A DNA stretch of 64,000 bases from Bacteroidales bacterium (GCA_029210585.1 JARGFP010000005.1:1-64000); one strand, 5' to 3'; positions 1 through 8,897 are shown, counted from the first letter of the stretch. Made by a program: numbers and translations. The notes: generated from the letters alone by a model not told the origin.

Positions 1-2004
1 AGTAGTACTGCCATGCAGGTAGTAACTGTCGGGGACACAGAAGTGCCAGTTATTGGCACCTGTGCAGCGGACAAGATACAGAGTGCGGATGTGAACTCTG
101 AGTCTACAGTACCTGATTTGACTACAGAGATTGTTGCAACGGATAACTGTACAGCGATCTTGACAGTAACCCAATCACCGGTGTCAGGAACAACGATCGG
201 GCTTGGCATTACCACGGTAACGATTACGGTGACGGATGCTGCAGGTAATGCGAGCACATGTACAGCGAATGTAAACGTTGTTGATGACAGTTCACCGATG
301 ATCACCACGTGTGCATCGGATAAGACACTGAGTGCGGATGCGGGTTGTGAAGCGGTGGTTCCGGATCTTACCGGAGAGATAGTAGCGACAGACAATGATG
401 CCGTAGCATCCATATCCCAAACACCCGCGGCCGGGACTTCGATCGGATTGGGCAACACTACAGTTGTATTCACAGTGGCAGATAATGCAGGGAACACTTC
501 CACATGCACTGCCAATGTGACGGTCATCGACGATGTTGGTCCGGTTATTACCAATTGTGCTTCAGATATTACAGTTGCATCAGATGATGAGTATTGCGGT
601 AATACAGTTGCCTGGACTCCTCCAGGCGCAACTGATAATTGTGAAGTAACAGTCACTTCCACACATGCGCCCGACGATTTCTTTGAAGTGGGAACGACCA
701 CAGTTACGTATACAGCGACCGATGCATCAGGAAACACATCAACTTGCAGTTTCGATGTGACTGTATCACCGGCTGATCCGCCCGAAATCAATGGTGAAAG
801 TACTGTTTGTACTCCTGCAACCACTACATATACAACCTCATCATTACCAGGGAAAACCTATGAATGGGATGTGACTGGCGGGACCATCCCGGGAGCAAAT
901 GGTGCTTCAGAAGTGAATGTTGATTGGACTGGAACAGGTACCGGGACTGTAAGTTTAGTGGTTACTTCAGCTTCCGGATGTAGCATCAGTAATTCGACGA
1001 GTATTGTTAAGAATGCTACGCCAAATACGGGTAACATAGAAACCATCACGAACCAGGGCCAGGGGCCTGTAGGTGGTGTTTGTGCAGGTGATACCGGCGT
1101 TACTTATATTGTCAGTGGCTGGGATGATTCCAACTTTGAATGGGCCTTAGATGGAGGAATGATTAAGCAAAATAATGGAAATTCAATTCTTGTCGACTGG
1201 GGAGATATTCCGGGAGAATATGAAATATCCGTTCAAGAGGTGTCTGTTCAAGGTTGTCCCGGGGAAATCAAGCAGGCTACAGTGCTCGTTTCTGTCCCGG
1301 AAATAAACCTTGGAGATGATGCCTTTATATGTGAGGGGGAAGTGTTTACGGTTGCACCAGACGGAGTTTTTGCCTCTTACCTTTGGCAGGATGGAAGCAC
1401 TTTGTCGTCATTCTCCACGAATGTTGATGGGTTGATCAGTTGCCTTGTGACTGATCAGAATGGATGTACCAATGCGGATGAAATCTATCTTGAAGTGTAT
1501 GATGTTCCGGTTGTGGAGATTGGTAATGACACCTCATTGTGCGGCAATGAATTCATCATACTGGATGCTGGAACAGATGGGGAAATCTACCGGTGGTCTA
1601 CTGGTGAGAATTCCAGGGAAATAACCGTTTACCAGGGGTACCAGGAAATTTGGGTGGAAGTGGAAAATGAATATACCTGTGTTAATTCTGATACACTTAT
1701 CATAGAGGATTGTGATATCAACGATTATTTCAGCGATATTCCAACAGCCATTACACCTTCAAATGGAGATGGTATAAATGACAACTGGAGAATTCAGAAA
1801 CTTGAAGGGTTCCCCGATGCTGTAGTTGATATTTATGACAGATGGGGCAGGTTGATCTGGAGGTCAGAACCTGGATATCCTGATCCCTGGGATGGAAGAG
1901 ATTTACGGGGAAAGTCGGTACCAATGGATTCCTACCATTATGTCATTCTATTGAATTTTATGAACCTTGACAGGGTTGTGGGGTCAGTGACTGTAATCAG
2001 ATAG
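1..2004 (+). CDS. HYR-repeat secreted protein with T9SS type B C-terminal domain (5' partial)
   Basis: The frame is open to the left edge, so the gene starts outside the window; about 667 residues are visible. Numbered from the Met at base 13, three HYR-type Ig-like repeats of about 80 residues each occupy roughly residues 10-90, 92-173 and 175-250, each with a DNC or TDN turn and a TDASGNTSTC-like end. Further Ig/PKD-like segments follow to about 560. The last 90 residues carry the CHU_C signature (TPSNGDGINDNW, then YDRWGRLIWRS and WDGR), which in Bacteroidota marks type B substrates of the type IX secretion system. The protein is therefore inferred to be exported and either surface-attached or released, with an adhesive or structural role. 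A PorP/SprF gene follows 43 bp downstream, the usual partner arrangement. The ligand cannot be predicted. Confidence 0.85.
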   Translation, partial: SSTAMQVVTVGDTEVPVIGTCAADKIQSADVNSESTVPDLTTEIVATDNCTAILTVTQSPVSGTTIGLGITTVTITVTDAAGNASTCTANVNVVDDSSPMITTCASDKTLSADAGCEAVVPDLTGEIVATDNDAVASISQTPAAGTSIGLGNTTVVFTVADNAGNTSTCTANVTVIDDVGPVITNCASDITVASDDEYCGNTVAWTPPGATDNCEVTVTSTHAPDDFFEVGTTTVTYTATDASGNTSTCSFDVTVSPADPPEINGESTVCTPATTTYTTSSLPGKTYEWDVTGGTIPGANGASEVNVDWTGTGTGTVSLVVTSASGCSISNSTSIVKNATPNTGNIETITNQGQGPVGGVCAGDTGVTYIVSGWDDSNFEWALDGGMIKQNNGNSILVDWGDIPGEYEISVQEVSVQGCPGEIKQATVLVSVPEINLGDDAFICEGEVFTVAPDGVFASYLWQDGSTLSSFSTNVDGLISCLVTDQNGCTNADEIYLEVYDVPVVEIGNDTSLCGNEFIILDAGTDGEIYRWSTGENSREITVYQGYQEIWVEVENEYTCVNSDTLIIEDCDINDYFSDIPTAITPSNGDGINDNWRIQKLEGFPDAVVDIYDRWGRLIWRSEPGYPDPWDGRDLRGKSVPMDSYHYVILLNFMNLDRVVGSVTVIR

Positions 2005-2047
2005 AAGTATGTAAATTAAACAAGAAGAACAGGGAACTGAATCAGCA

Positions 2048-3028
2048 ATGTGCTACAGATGGATCATATTGTTTATATGCCTGGTTTTTGCCGGTGTTAA
2101 TCAGGTGAAAGGTCAACAGGTTCCGTTATACAGCCAGTACATGCTGAATGGATTCCTGCTCAATCCTGCCATTGCCGGAGCGGAAGGGTATACTGCCGTC
2201 AATTTAACAGCCAGGGAGCAGTGGATCGGCTTCAGGGATGCACCGGGCACATATGCGCTTAGCTACCAGACACGCATTCTCAGGAATAGTTATATCTCCA
2301 AGTCTTCTTCTGTGCGAAAGAGGATGCGCTATAGTTCCAGGAGTGGTAAGGTAGGCCTGGGAGGGTATGTTTTTAATGACAGGAATGGAGCTGTGGAAAA
2401 AACAGGACTTAAAATGTCCTACGCCTATCATATTTTTTTCGGGAATTCACAACTATCAATGGGTCTTTCACTTACTGCCATGCAATTAAGACTGAATGAC
2501 GACAAAATCAGGCTTGAAGACGAGAATGATAACCTATGGATCAATGCACGTGGCACTGCGTTTATTCCGGATGCAGATGTTGGTGTATATTTTGACACGC
2601 CCGATTTTTATGTTGGTTTTTCCTCCGACCAACTGTTGGAATCAGTCATAAAACTTGGGGATACCGGATATGAACAATACAGGCAGGAGCGTAACTATTA
2701 TGTGATGGCAGGATATGATTTTCCTCTAAATAATAATGTGGTTCTTACTCCCTCGACCTTGCTTAAGCTCTCAGATAACGGAGCTTTCCAGGGAGATTTC
2801 AGCACCAAACTTTATTATGATCAAACCTATTGGGCCGGTTTGACATATCGAACGGGTAATGCGCTGATTGTAATGGCAGGATTAAGTATCGATAAGTTTA
2901 TTTTTGGATACGCATTTGATCTTTCATTTGGCAGTATTATGAAGCATAGTTTTGGTTCCCATGAGTTTATTTTTGCAACTAAATTCGGGGACAATGCCAG
3001 GAGATACCGGTGGTTGAACCGGTATTAG
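2048..3028 (+). CDS. PorP/SprF family type IX secretion system membrane protein
   Basis: 326 residues, beginning with a signal peptide (hydrophobic core ILFICLVFAG, cleavage near VKGQ). The mature start QQVPLYSQYMLNGFLLNPAIAGAEG is the hallmark of the PorP/SprF family, split here as QVPLYSQYMLNGF and LLNPAIAGAEG. The rest is beta-rich with alternating aromatic residues and ends in a phenylalanine-rich strand, as expected for an outer-membrane barrel. SprF-type members are known to be needed for export or attachment of the CHU_C protein encoded next to them. The gene lies 43 bp after such a protein, so the two are probably a secreted-protein/partner pair in one operon. Assignment to the core PorP component rather than a dedicated SprF-like paralogue is not possible from this window; the neighbour favours the paralogue. 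Confidence 0.88.
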   Translation: MCYRWIILFICLVFAGVNQVKGQQVPLYSQYMLNGFLLNPAIAGAEGYTAVNLTAREQWIGFRDAPGTYALSYQTRILRNSYISKSSSVRKRMRYSSRSGKVGLGGYVFNDRNGAVEKTGLKMSYAYHIFFGNSQLSMGLSLTAMQLRLNDDKIRLEDENDNLWINARGTAFIPDADVGVYFDTPDFYVGFSSDQLLESVIKLGDTGYEQYRQERNYYVMAGYDFPLNNNVVLTPSTLLKLSDNGAFQGDFSTKLYYDQTYWAGLTYRTGNALIVMAGLSIDKFIFGYAFDLSFGSIMKHSFGSHEFIFATKFGDNARRYRWLNRY

Positions 3029-3164
3029 ACGTTGTGGAGCATACGTTTTATACGATTCCTTATATGTAATCCCGATTCGTTCACCGATTAAACAGCACCG
3101 CTTACCGATTTTGTATTCTTCTTCTGAACAATAGCCGCTACATTTACACCAAAAGTAATTGATC

Positions 3165-3878
3165 ATGGAAAAGGAAAATAAGAAATTTGCCCGGAATTCA
3201 CGGGCGCACCTGTTACTGGGAATTATTCTCGTACTATTGGGTGTAGCAGTAATGGCCGAGATTTTCGATGCGGTTCCATGGCGGATGCGTGATATCATCT
3301 TTAGCTGGCAGATGATACTGATCGTGCTTGGTGTCATTTTCATTTCGGGAAGTGATAATAAGTCAACGGGTTACATTTTACTTGGTATTGGTGCTTTTTT
3401 TATCCTGCCGCGGTTTTTTGACGTGCCGCATTATTGGAGAAGCCTTTTCTGGCCTTCACTCCTGATCCTGGTAGGTCTTCTGATACTGTTCGGAAGGGCT
3501 CGTCGTCCGCGGATTTCCCGTGAACGACAAGAAGGGGATGACCTGCTGGATGATGTTGATATATTTGGCGGCTCGGAAAAAGTGCTGCATTCCCAGAATT
3601 TTAGAGGCGGTAAAATATCCAATATTTTCGGTGGCTCGAAATATGACATGCGGCAGGCAAAGCTTGCGGAGGGTACAAATATCCTTGAAGTTACCATGAT
3701 TTTCGGTGGATCGAAATTCATTGTTCCGGAAGACTGGGACGTGAAGATGGAAGTCACTTCCATTTTTGGGGGATTCTCAGACAAGCGATACCGGTCGATA
3801 GTTGTGCCGGATGCTAACAGGAAACTGATTATCAGGGGGGAAGCAATTTTCGGCGGGGGTGAGCTGACAAATATTTAA
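3165..3878 (+). CDS. LiaF-like membrane protein (DUF5668 plus LiaF C-terminal-like domain)
   Basis: 237 residues from ATG 3165; a TTG two codons earlier is possible but less likely. The N-terminal half has about four hydrophobic helices (roughly residues 15-34, 47-62, 69-82 and 95-110), matching the short membrane domain of DUF5668 proteins. After a charged linker (RARRPRISRERQEGDD) the C-terminal half is a beta-rich domain with five IFGG motifs near residues 133, 154, 179, 200 and 228, typical of the LiaF/YvqF 'cell wall-active antibiotics response' domain. In Firmicutes LiaF restrains the LiaS kinase during envelope stress. Here the gene ends 4 bp before a LytS-type kinase with a LytTR regulator beyond, so an analogous three-gene membrane-stress module is inferred. 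The stimulus is unknown. Confidence 0.8.
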   Translation: MEKENKKFARNSRAHLLLGIILVLLGVAVMAEIFDAVPWRMRDIIFSWQMILIVLGVIFISGSDNKSTGYILLGIGAFFILPRFFDVPHYWRSLFWPSLLILVGLLILFGRARRPRISRERQEGDDLLDDVDIFGGSEKVLHSQNFRGGKISNIFGGSKYDMRQAKLAEGTNILEVTMIFGGSKFIVPEDWDVKMEVTSIFGGFSDKRYRSIVVPDANRKLIIRGEAIFGGGELTNI

Positions 3879-3882
3879 TTTC

Positions 3883-4941
3883 ATGGCCCACCCGTTTACC
3901 AGTCAACGCCGGGCGCTGATCATCTACAGCATTTTCTGGTTGTTTGCAGCTGCCGGGAATGCCTTGATGTTGCGATTGAACAGGGCCTTTCCCATTTCAG
4001 TATCCATTTCTGAAGCAGTGTTGCAAAACTTCCTTTTTGCGCTACTTGGACTAATAGCTTGGTATCCAGCGCGATATATTCCTTTCAGGAGAGAGGCCTG
4101 GTTTTATTCTATCCTGGCGCACGTAATGGCAGGAATAGTTATTATAGCGCTCTGGCTCATTTTAACGGTTGGGATCCTCCGGGCATTGTTCGGATCGGAT
4201 GAAATCTATAACAGTTACCTTTCATCTTCGGTTTTCTGGCGCGGATTTATTGGTGTAATGGTCTACCTCATGATCGTGCTGATCTATTACCTGGTCTCCT
4301 ATGCCAGATCACTACGGGAGCGCGCACAGGCAGAGGAGAAGTTAAAAACACTGGTGAAGGAGTCTGAGTTGAATATGCTGAAAGCACAAATCAATCCACA
4401 TTTTTTATTCAATTCCCTGAATTCAATATCCTCGCTCATCATAAGTAACCCTGAGGAGGCCAGGGAGATGATCATACGGTTGTCAGATTTTCTGAGATAT
4501 TCGCTCAAGCACCGGGAAAACGAATTTGTTACACTGGAAGAGGAAATGGTCCGCATGAAAGACTACCTTTCTATTGAAAAGGTGCGTTTTGGCGAAAAAC
4601 TCAATTACAATCTCAATGCATCAGAGGAATGCAGACAGGTGCAGGTTCCCACCATGATCCTGCAACCATTGATCGAAAATGCGATCAAGCATGGTGTTTA
4701 CGAGAGTCTTGCACCTGTTTCCATCACGTTCAGCTGCGCGATAAGAAATGCGTATTTACAGCTGGAGCTGAAAAATGATTTTGATCCAAACCAACCCTCC
4801 AGGAGAGGGACAGGTGTGGGATTGCAGAATGTGTCGGAGAGGATCCGGCTGGCATATGATGGCCGGGCTTCACTGGCAAAAACTTCTGAACAAGGGGTTT
4901 TTAAAGTAACTTTGTATATTCCGGTTGAGAAAAATGCCTGA
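3883..4941 (+). CDS. LytS-family sensor histidine kinase
   Basis: 352 residues. Four predicted membrane helices lie in the first 140 residues (about 12-30, 45-60, 75-97 and 120-140) with very short loops, so sensing probably occurs within or at the membrane. A short coiled segment (residues 142-165) leads into the His_kinase domain, whose phospho-acceptor is H173 in the motif NPHFLFNSLN. The ATPase domain follows with the N-box LIENAIKHG and the G-box GTGVGLQNV. This is the LytS/YehU class that pairs with LytTR response regulators. It begins 4 bp after the LiaF-like gene and the LytTR regulator follows 131 bp later, so all three likely form one signalling unit. Confidence 0.9.
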   Translation: MAHPFTSQRRALIIYSIFWLFAAAGNALMLRLNRAFPISVSISEAVLQNFLFALLGLIAWYPARYIPFRREAWFYSILAHVMAGIVIIALWLILTVGILRALFGSDEIYNSYLSSSVFWRGFIGVMVYLMIVLIYYLVSYARSLRERAQAEEKLKTLVKESELNMLKAQINPHFLFNSLNSISSLIISNPEEAREMIIRLSDFLRYSLKHRENEFVTLEEEMVRMKDYLSIEKVRFGEKLNYNLNASEECRQVQVPTMILQPLIENAIKHGVYESLAPVSITFSCAIRNAYLQLELKNDFDPNQPSRRGTGVGLQNVSERIRLAYDGRASLAKTSEQGVFKVTLYIPVEKNA

Positions 4942-5072
4942 CAATGTACCGAACTTTTAAAAGATTATTCATGCACACAATTGTGAATATTTTCCTTCCG
5001 GCAATCGATGATCTTGAAAAATTGTCATGGTGAGAATCCTCCTGCCCAATGTAATTAAAAATTATTAGCGTC

Positions 5073-5825
5073 ATGAAAAAATTAACTGCAGTGATCATAG
5101 AGGATGAGAAGCCCGCGAGGGATTTGGTTGCCGGGTATCTTTCGGATCATGATTATATTGAATTAATCGGACAATACGATAATGGGTTTTCCGGGTTGAA
5201 AGTTATCAATGAGCTGCTTCCGGATGTGGTCTTCCTCGACGTTCAGATGCCGAAACTGACAGGTTTCGAAATGCTGGAACTGATGGATCATCAGCCGGAG
5301 ATTATTTTTACAACTGCCTATGACCAATATGCGATAAAGGCTTTTGAACAGAATGCAGTTGATTACCTGCTGAAGCCTTTCTCAAAGGAACGTTTCAGGG
5401 AAGCTTTACAGAAACTATCTGATCGTATGCCTGAGAGCGGCGGTCGAAATGAACAACTGGACAGGATCAGAAGGCATATTTCTGAAAATGACGAAATACT
5501 CCACCGGGTGGTCATTAAGAAATCCGGAAAGATTCATGTTGTCTCGACAGATAAGATCGAATACCTGGAAGCACAGGATGATTACGTGATGATCTATACA
5601 AAAGAAGAACGTTTTCTCAAGCAACAAACCATGAAGTTTTTCGAAAGACACCTTGATCCTGAAGTGTTTATCCGTGTGCACAGGTCATATATTGTGAATG
5701 TGCACTCCATTGACCTCATCGAGCCCTATGAAAAGACCAATTTTATACTGAGTCTTAAATCGGGAGGAAAAGTTCCCGTGAGCAGAAGCGGAATGCAGGT
5801 TTTAAAGGATAATCTCGACTTTTAA
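5073..5825 (+). CDS. LytTR-family response regulator
   Basis: 250 residues with two domains. Residues 3-120 are a CheY-like receiver with acidic pocket E10/D11, phospho-acceptor D56 (VVFLDVQMP) and conserved K101 (LLKPF). Residues 140-248 form a LytTR DNA-binding domain, recognisable from IEYLEAQDDYVMIY, FIRVHRSYIVN and the end VPVSRS. It is the natural partner of the LytS kinase encoded upstream. LytTR regulators usually bind paired direct repeats in promoters; I did not find a clear pair in this window, so its targets are unknown. The 131-bp gap after the kinase gene contains a 10-bp palindrome (4976-4985), but nothing shows that this is a regulatory site. Confidence 0.92.
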   Translation: MKKLTAVIIEDEKPARDLVAGYLSDHDYIELIGQYDNGFSGLKVINELLPDVVFLDVQMPKLTGFEMLELMDHQPEIIFTTAYDQYAIKAFEQNAVDYLLKPFSKERFREALQKLSDRMPESGGRNEQLDRIRRHISENDEILHRVVIKKSGKIHVVSTDKIEYLEAQDDYVMIYTKEERFLKQQTMKFFERHLDPEVFIRVHRSYIVNVHSIDLIEPYEKTNFILSLKSGGKVPVSRSGMQVLKDNLDF

Positions 5826-5923
5826 ATCCCGGACTCAGTGCAATAAATTCAGTTCAGCGCATTTCTTTAATATATTTTCATCTGGGACCCTGAATTCTCT
5901 ATCTTTAAAAAAAAACTGTTCAA

Positions 5924-6970
5924 ATGGCGCCAGGCAAAAAACTAATTCCTTTACTAATCCCGGCAACTCTTTTTTTAATACTGTTTTATTTACTGGTGCA
6001 GTTATCCAGGGGAATTGATACCGAGACTGGTTATTCAGGAAATCCAATAATTGACGGATGGTATGCAGATCCGGAAATAATCATTTTCGACTCCGCATAC
6101 TGGATATTTCCTACTTTTTCAGCTCCATTCAGCGAACAGGTTTTTATGGATGCATTCTCATCTCCTGATCTTGTCAGCTGGACAAAGCATGCACGTATTG
6201 TTGATACTGCGATTATTTCATGGGCAGATTCAGCAATGTGGGCACCGTGTTCTATTGAGAAGGAAGGTAAGTATTACCTGTTTTTTGCTGCGAATGATAT
6301 TCAGACTTCCGAAAGTAATTGGTTTGATCCGGAAAAACATGCTGGTATGAAAGGTGGTATCGGAATCGCAGTTGCAGAACAGCCCGGAGGACCCTATAAG
6401 GATCACCTAGGAGAACCATTGATAGGTGAGGTGATCAACGGGGCACAGCCCATTGATCAATTCGTCTTCCAGGACGCGGGCGCTTATTATATTGTTTATG
6501 GAGGCTGGGGTCGTTGTAACATGGGCATGCTGAATGAAGATTTTACCACGCTCCGGCCCTTTGATGACGGCGACCTGGTAAAAGAAATCACCCCTGAAGG
6601 TTATGTGGAGGGGCCTGTTATTTTTAAAAAGAAAGGCACCTGGTACATGATGTGGTCGGAGGGAGGATGGACCAATGCTTCCTACCGCGTAGCTTACGGC
6701 ATCGCTCATGAGGTAACCGGTCCGTACATACGGCAGGGAGTTGTGCTTGAAAAAGATACCACCATTGCTACCGGCGCAGGACATCATTCAATAGTAAAGA
6801 TACCAGGTACGGATGACTGGTACATCGCTTACCACAGGAGGCCCATACCAAATGAAGGCAGGGACCATCGCGTGACATGCATTGAGCGGTTATATTTCGA
6901 AGAAGCAGGCAATATTCTTCCGGTAAAAATGACGCGTGAAGGGGTGAAGCGACGAAACATCAGGCAATAA
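5924..6970 (+). CDS. GH43-like glycoside hydrolase (five-bladed propeller), membrane-anchored or secreted
   Basis: 348 residues. An N-terminal hydrophobic helix (residues 7-27) acts as signal anchor or signal peptide. The remainder shows the GH43 pattern: candidate catalytic base D49 in WYADPEI, pKa-modulating aspartate D178 in AQPIDQFVF and general acid E229 in YVEGPVIF, plus a late histidine near H287 where family members hold a metal. Family enzymes are mostly alpha-L-arabinofuranosidases, beta-xylosidases or arabinanases; the substrate cannot be chosen here, and some homologues with this layout act on galactans. No polysaccharide-utilisation genes (SusC/SusD) are nearby, so this is an isolated degradative gene. 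Length is normal for a single-domain GH43 enzyme. Confidence 0.8.
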   Translation: MAPGKKLIPLLIPATLFLILFYLLVQLSRGIDTETGYSGNPIIDGWYADPEIIIFDSAYWIFPTFSAPFSEQVFMDAFSSPDLVSWTKHARIVDTAIISWADSAMWAPCSIEKEGKYYLFFAANDIQTSESNWFDPEKHAGMKGGIGIAVAEQPGGPYKDHLGEPLIGEVINGAQPIDQFVFQDAGAYYIVYGGWGRCNMGMLNEDFTTLRPFDDGDLVKEITPEGYVEGPVIFKKKGTWYMMWSEGGWTNASYRVAYGIAHEVTGPYIRQGVVLEKDTTIATGAGHHSIVKIPGTDDWYIAYHRRPIPNEGRDHRVTCIERLYFEEAGNILPVKMTREGVKRRNIRQ

Positions 6971-6998
6971 TTTACACATACGCCTGAAAACGAATCGT

Positions 6999-7006
6999 TA
7001 TATTTG
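6999..7006 (+). promoter_or_regulatory. Bacteroidota -7 element TATATTTG upstream of the GroES-like gene
   Basis: TATATTTG fits the Bacteroidota primary-sigma -7 consensus TAnnTTTG and lies 16 bp before the ATG at 7023, which would give a very short leader. No convincing -33 TTTG element is visible. Confidence 0.55.
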
Positions 7007-7022
7007 CAAAAAACTATTATTA

Positions 7023-7403
7023 ATGAATCTCCAGATAGACGAAAAAGACCTGAAGAAATTCATTATGGTGGGTGATCGTGTTTTGATCAAGCCCAAGAGC
7101 CAGATGGAAAAGACCAAGTCAGGATTATACCTTCCACCGGGAGTGCAGGAGAAGGAGAAGATCAACAGCGGTTATGTGCTGAAGGTAGGGCCCGGGTATC
7201 CCATTCCCGCAATCAGTGAGGATGAACCATGGATGGAGATGAAGGACGACGTGAAGTATGTTCCTTTACAACCCAAAGAGGGTGATGTTGCTGTCTACCT
7301 GCAGAAAAGTGGTTATGAAATCGAATTCAACAAAGAAAAATACATCATTATACCGCATTCTGCAATCCTGCTCCTGATCAGGGATAACGAGCTTTTTAAA
7401 TAA
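7023..7403 (+). CDS. GroES-like co-chaperone family protein
   Basis: 126 residues. The first 50 residues match the GroES fold: GDRVLIKPKSQMEKTKSGLYLPPGVQEKE (read as GDRVLIKP, then KTKSGLYLPPG) followed by INSGYVLKVGPG, equivalent to the GroES mobile loop and core strands. The C-terminal half (EGDVAVYLQKSGYEIEF, then YIIIPHSAILLLIR) matches the closing GroES strands. It is about 30 residues longer than standard GroES (95-97) because of an insertion around residues 60-80 (EDEPWMEMKDDVKYVP). No groEL is adjacent, so this is probably the orphan GroES-like paralogue found in many Bacteroidota rather than the chaperonin cap itself. Its job is uncertain. Confidence 0.82.
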   Translation: MNLQIDEKDLKKFIMVGDRVLIKPKSQMEKTKSGLYLPPGVQEKEKINSGYVLKVGPGYPIPAISEDEPWMEMKDDVKYVPLQPKEGDVAVYLQKSGYEIEFNKEKYIIIPHSAILLLIRDNELFK

Positions 7404-7460
7404 TTCAGGCGTCTGAAAATCCTGTGCTTACGATCATACAGAATCTGATGCCAGCAGCAA

Positions 7461-7661
7461 TTATTTGAGTTCCTTATACCTGAAACAGTCTGCGAGGTGG
7501 TCATTGATCACGCCGATGCTTTGCAAGTGGGCATACATTATTGTCGTACCCAGGAATTCAAAGTGTTCCCGGTCATCATGCACCGGCACTACCCATTCAT
7601 TGTCATGGTATTCAATATACAGATCATTGCCCAGGCACCAGTCGCACCGTTTCTTTTCCAT
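7461..7661 (-). pseudogene. tag: Internally deleted remnant of DNA-3-methyladenine glycosylase I (tag)
   Basis: A 66-codon frame. Residues 1-36 match the N-terminus of Tag (CDWCLGNDLYIEYHDNEW, then VHDDREHFEF) and residues 37-66 match its C-terminus (LGTTIMYAHLQSIGVINDHL, then ADCFRY). Full Tag proteins are about 187 residues, so about 120 central residues, including the helix-hairpin-helix region and the pocket with the catalytic glutamate (E38 in E. coli), are missing in frame. The junction FEF/LGTT sits where both flanks of an intact gene would encode F-x-F-L, suggesting deletion between short direct repeats. The four zinc-snap ligands survive (C6, H19, H55, C59). The conserved NEWGVP reads NEWVVP. 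Glycosylase activity is not expected. It may be a pseudogene or, less likely, a retained zinc miniprotein. Confidence 0.8.
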
Positions 7662-7765
7662 ACAAACTCATTGTTCAGGTTATCAACACTGTTCCGGAGA
7701 ATGAATGCTGTTTGTGGGAAACGCTGAACGAAAGAAGGATTTATACGTAGGTTGCCTTCAGACAT

Positions 7766-8770
7766 TCAGGCTATCATCTCCCTGGTAACTTCATTTTTGC
7801 TGCTTTCCCCTTTCGAATATACAGAAATATTCTCCATTGTAGTGTGTGCAATTTCCGTAAGTGCTTCCTTTGTCAGGAATGCCTGGTGGGCTGTGATCAG
7901 GACGTTGGGGAAGGTGCTCAGCTGCATGATTTTTTCGTCGTCAATGATATGTTCAGACAGATCCCTGAAAAATAGTTTCTCTTCCTCTGCATATACGTCT
8001 ATGCCAAGATAACCCAAATGCTTGTTTCGCAGCGCTGCAATGACATCTTCGGTATTGATCAGTTTTCCGCGGCTGGTATTGATCAGCATGGCACCCTTTT
8101 TCATGATACCAAGTGTCTCTTTATTTACCAGTTGGTGTGTCTCTGGTGTGAGCGGGCAATGAAGAGATACGATGTCAGAAGTCCTGAAAACATCTTCAAT
8201 CGAAGCATATCTGACCCCCTTTTCACGAAGGGAGGAATCGGGATAAGGATCATATGCCAATACATTGCATCCGAACCCCATCATGATCCCGGCGAATACC
8301 TGACCAATCTTACCCGTGCCAACCACTCCAACCGTCTTCTTTTCCAGGTCGAACCCTACGAAACGCTCCAGTGAGAAATTGGCATCCCTTACACGGTTAT
8401 AGGCTTTGTGTGTTTTACGGCTCAGTGTAAGGATAAGTGCAACTGCATGTTCAGCAACTGCATGGGGAGAATATGCCGGCACACGCATGACACGAATACC
8501 CAGTTCGCTTGCTGTTTCAATGTCTACGTTGTTGAAGCCGGCACAGCGCAAGGCGATCATGCCGATCTTCAGCCCTGCGAGTGCATGCAATGTATCAGCA
8601 TTCAGCTTGTCGTTCACGAATGCACACACTGCATCAGCACCTGCGGCTAACCTGGCGGTCTTCCGGTTCAGTGGAACCTCGTAGTAATCCAGTTCATATC
8701 CATATGTTTTATTTTCATGGTCCAGGAATTCAATATCATATGATTTGGCGGAGTAAACTGCAATTTTCAT
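7766..8770 (-). CDS. ldhA: D-lactate dehydrogenase (2-hydroxyacid dehydrogenase family)
   Basis: 334 residues, the usual length of LdhA-type enzymes that reduce pyruvate to D-lactate with NADH. The substrate domain starts MKIAVYSAKSYD and includes LRCAGFNNVD. The Rossmann motif is VGVVGTGKIGQVFAGI (about residues 146-161), with the NAD-selecting acidic residue in LAYDPYP. The catalytic triad is visible as R in NTSRGKLINT, E in DVYAEEEKLFF and H in LITAHQAFLT; the EEEKLFFRD segment is typical of fermentative D-LDH. It is divergent from the hydrogenase operon across a 278-bp intergenic region, so two NADH-disposal routes (lactate and hydrogen) share a regulatory region. No -7 consensus is clear for this strand. 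Confidence 0.9.
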   Translation of the reverse strand: MKIAVYSAKSYDIEFLDHENKTYGYELDYYEVPLNRKTARLAAGADAVCAFVNDKLNADTLHALAGLKIGMIALRCAGFNNVDIETASELGIRVMRVPAYSPHAVAEHAVALILTLSRKTHKAYNRVRDANFSLERFVGFDLEKKTVGVVGTGKIGQVFAGIMMGFGCNVLAYDPYPDSSLREKGVRYASIEDVFRTSDIVSLHCPLTPETHQLVNKETLGIMKKGAMLINTSRGKLINTEDVIAALRNKHLGYLGIDVYAEEEKLFFRDLSEHIIDDEKIMQLSTFPNVLITAHQAFLTKEALTEIAHTTMENISVYSKGESSKNEVTREMIA

Positions 8771-8897
8771 GGTTGTTGTATTTGTAGTTTAACTGTAAAT
8801 GGCAGATATTGTTCGAATTGAATGACATCTTTTATTTAGATTTATTATATATTAATTACAATTCAACCTCCTGAGAATCACGGATTCATCTTTGTTA

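Noticed and set aside
4976-4985. CACAATTGTG palindrome (with TTGTGAA at 4981) as a Rex or LytTR site
   Set aside because: Only one Rex half is present, LytTR sites are direct repeats, and a 10-bp palindrome of this kind is expected by chance.
7465-7750. Several overlapping short plus-strand open frames
   Set aside because: They are antisense to or beside the tag remnant and have no recognisable domains.
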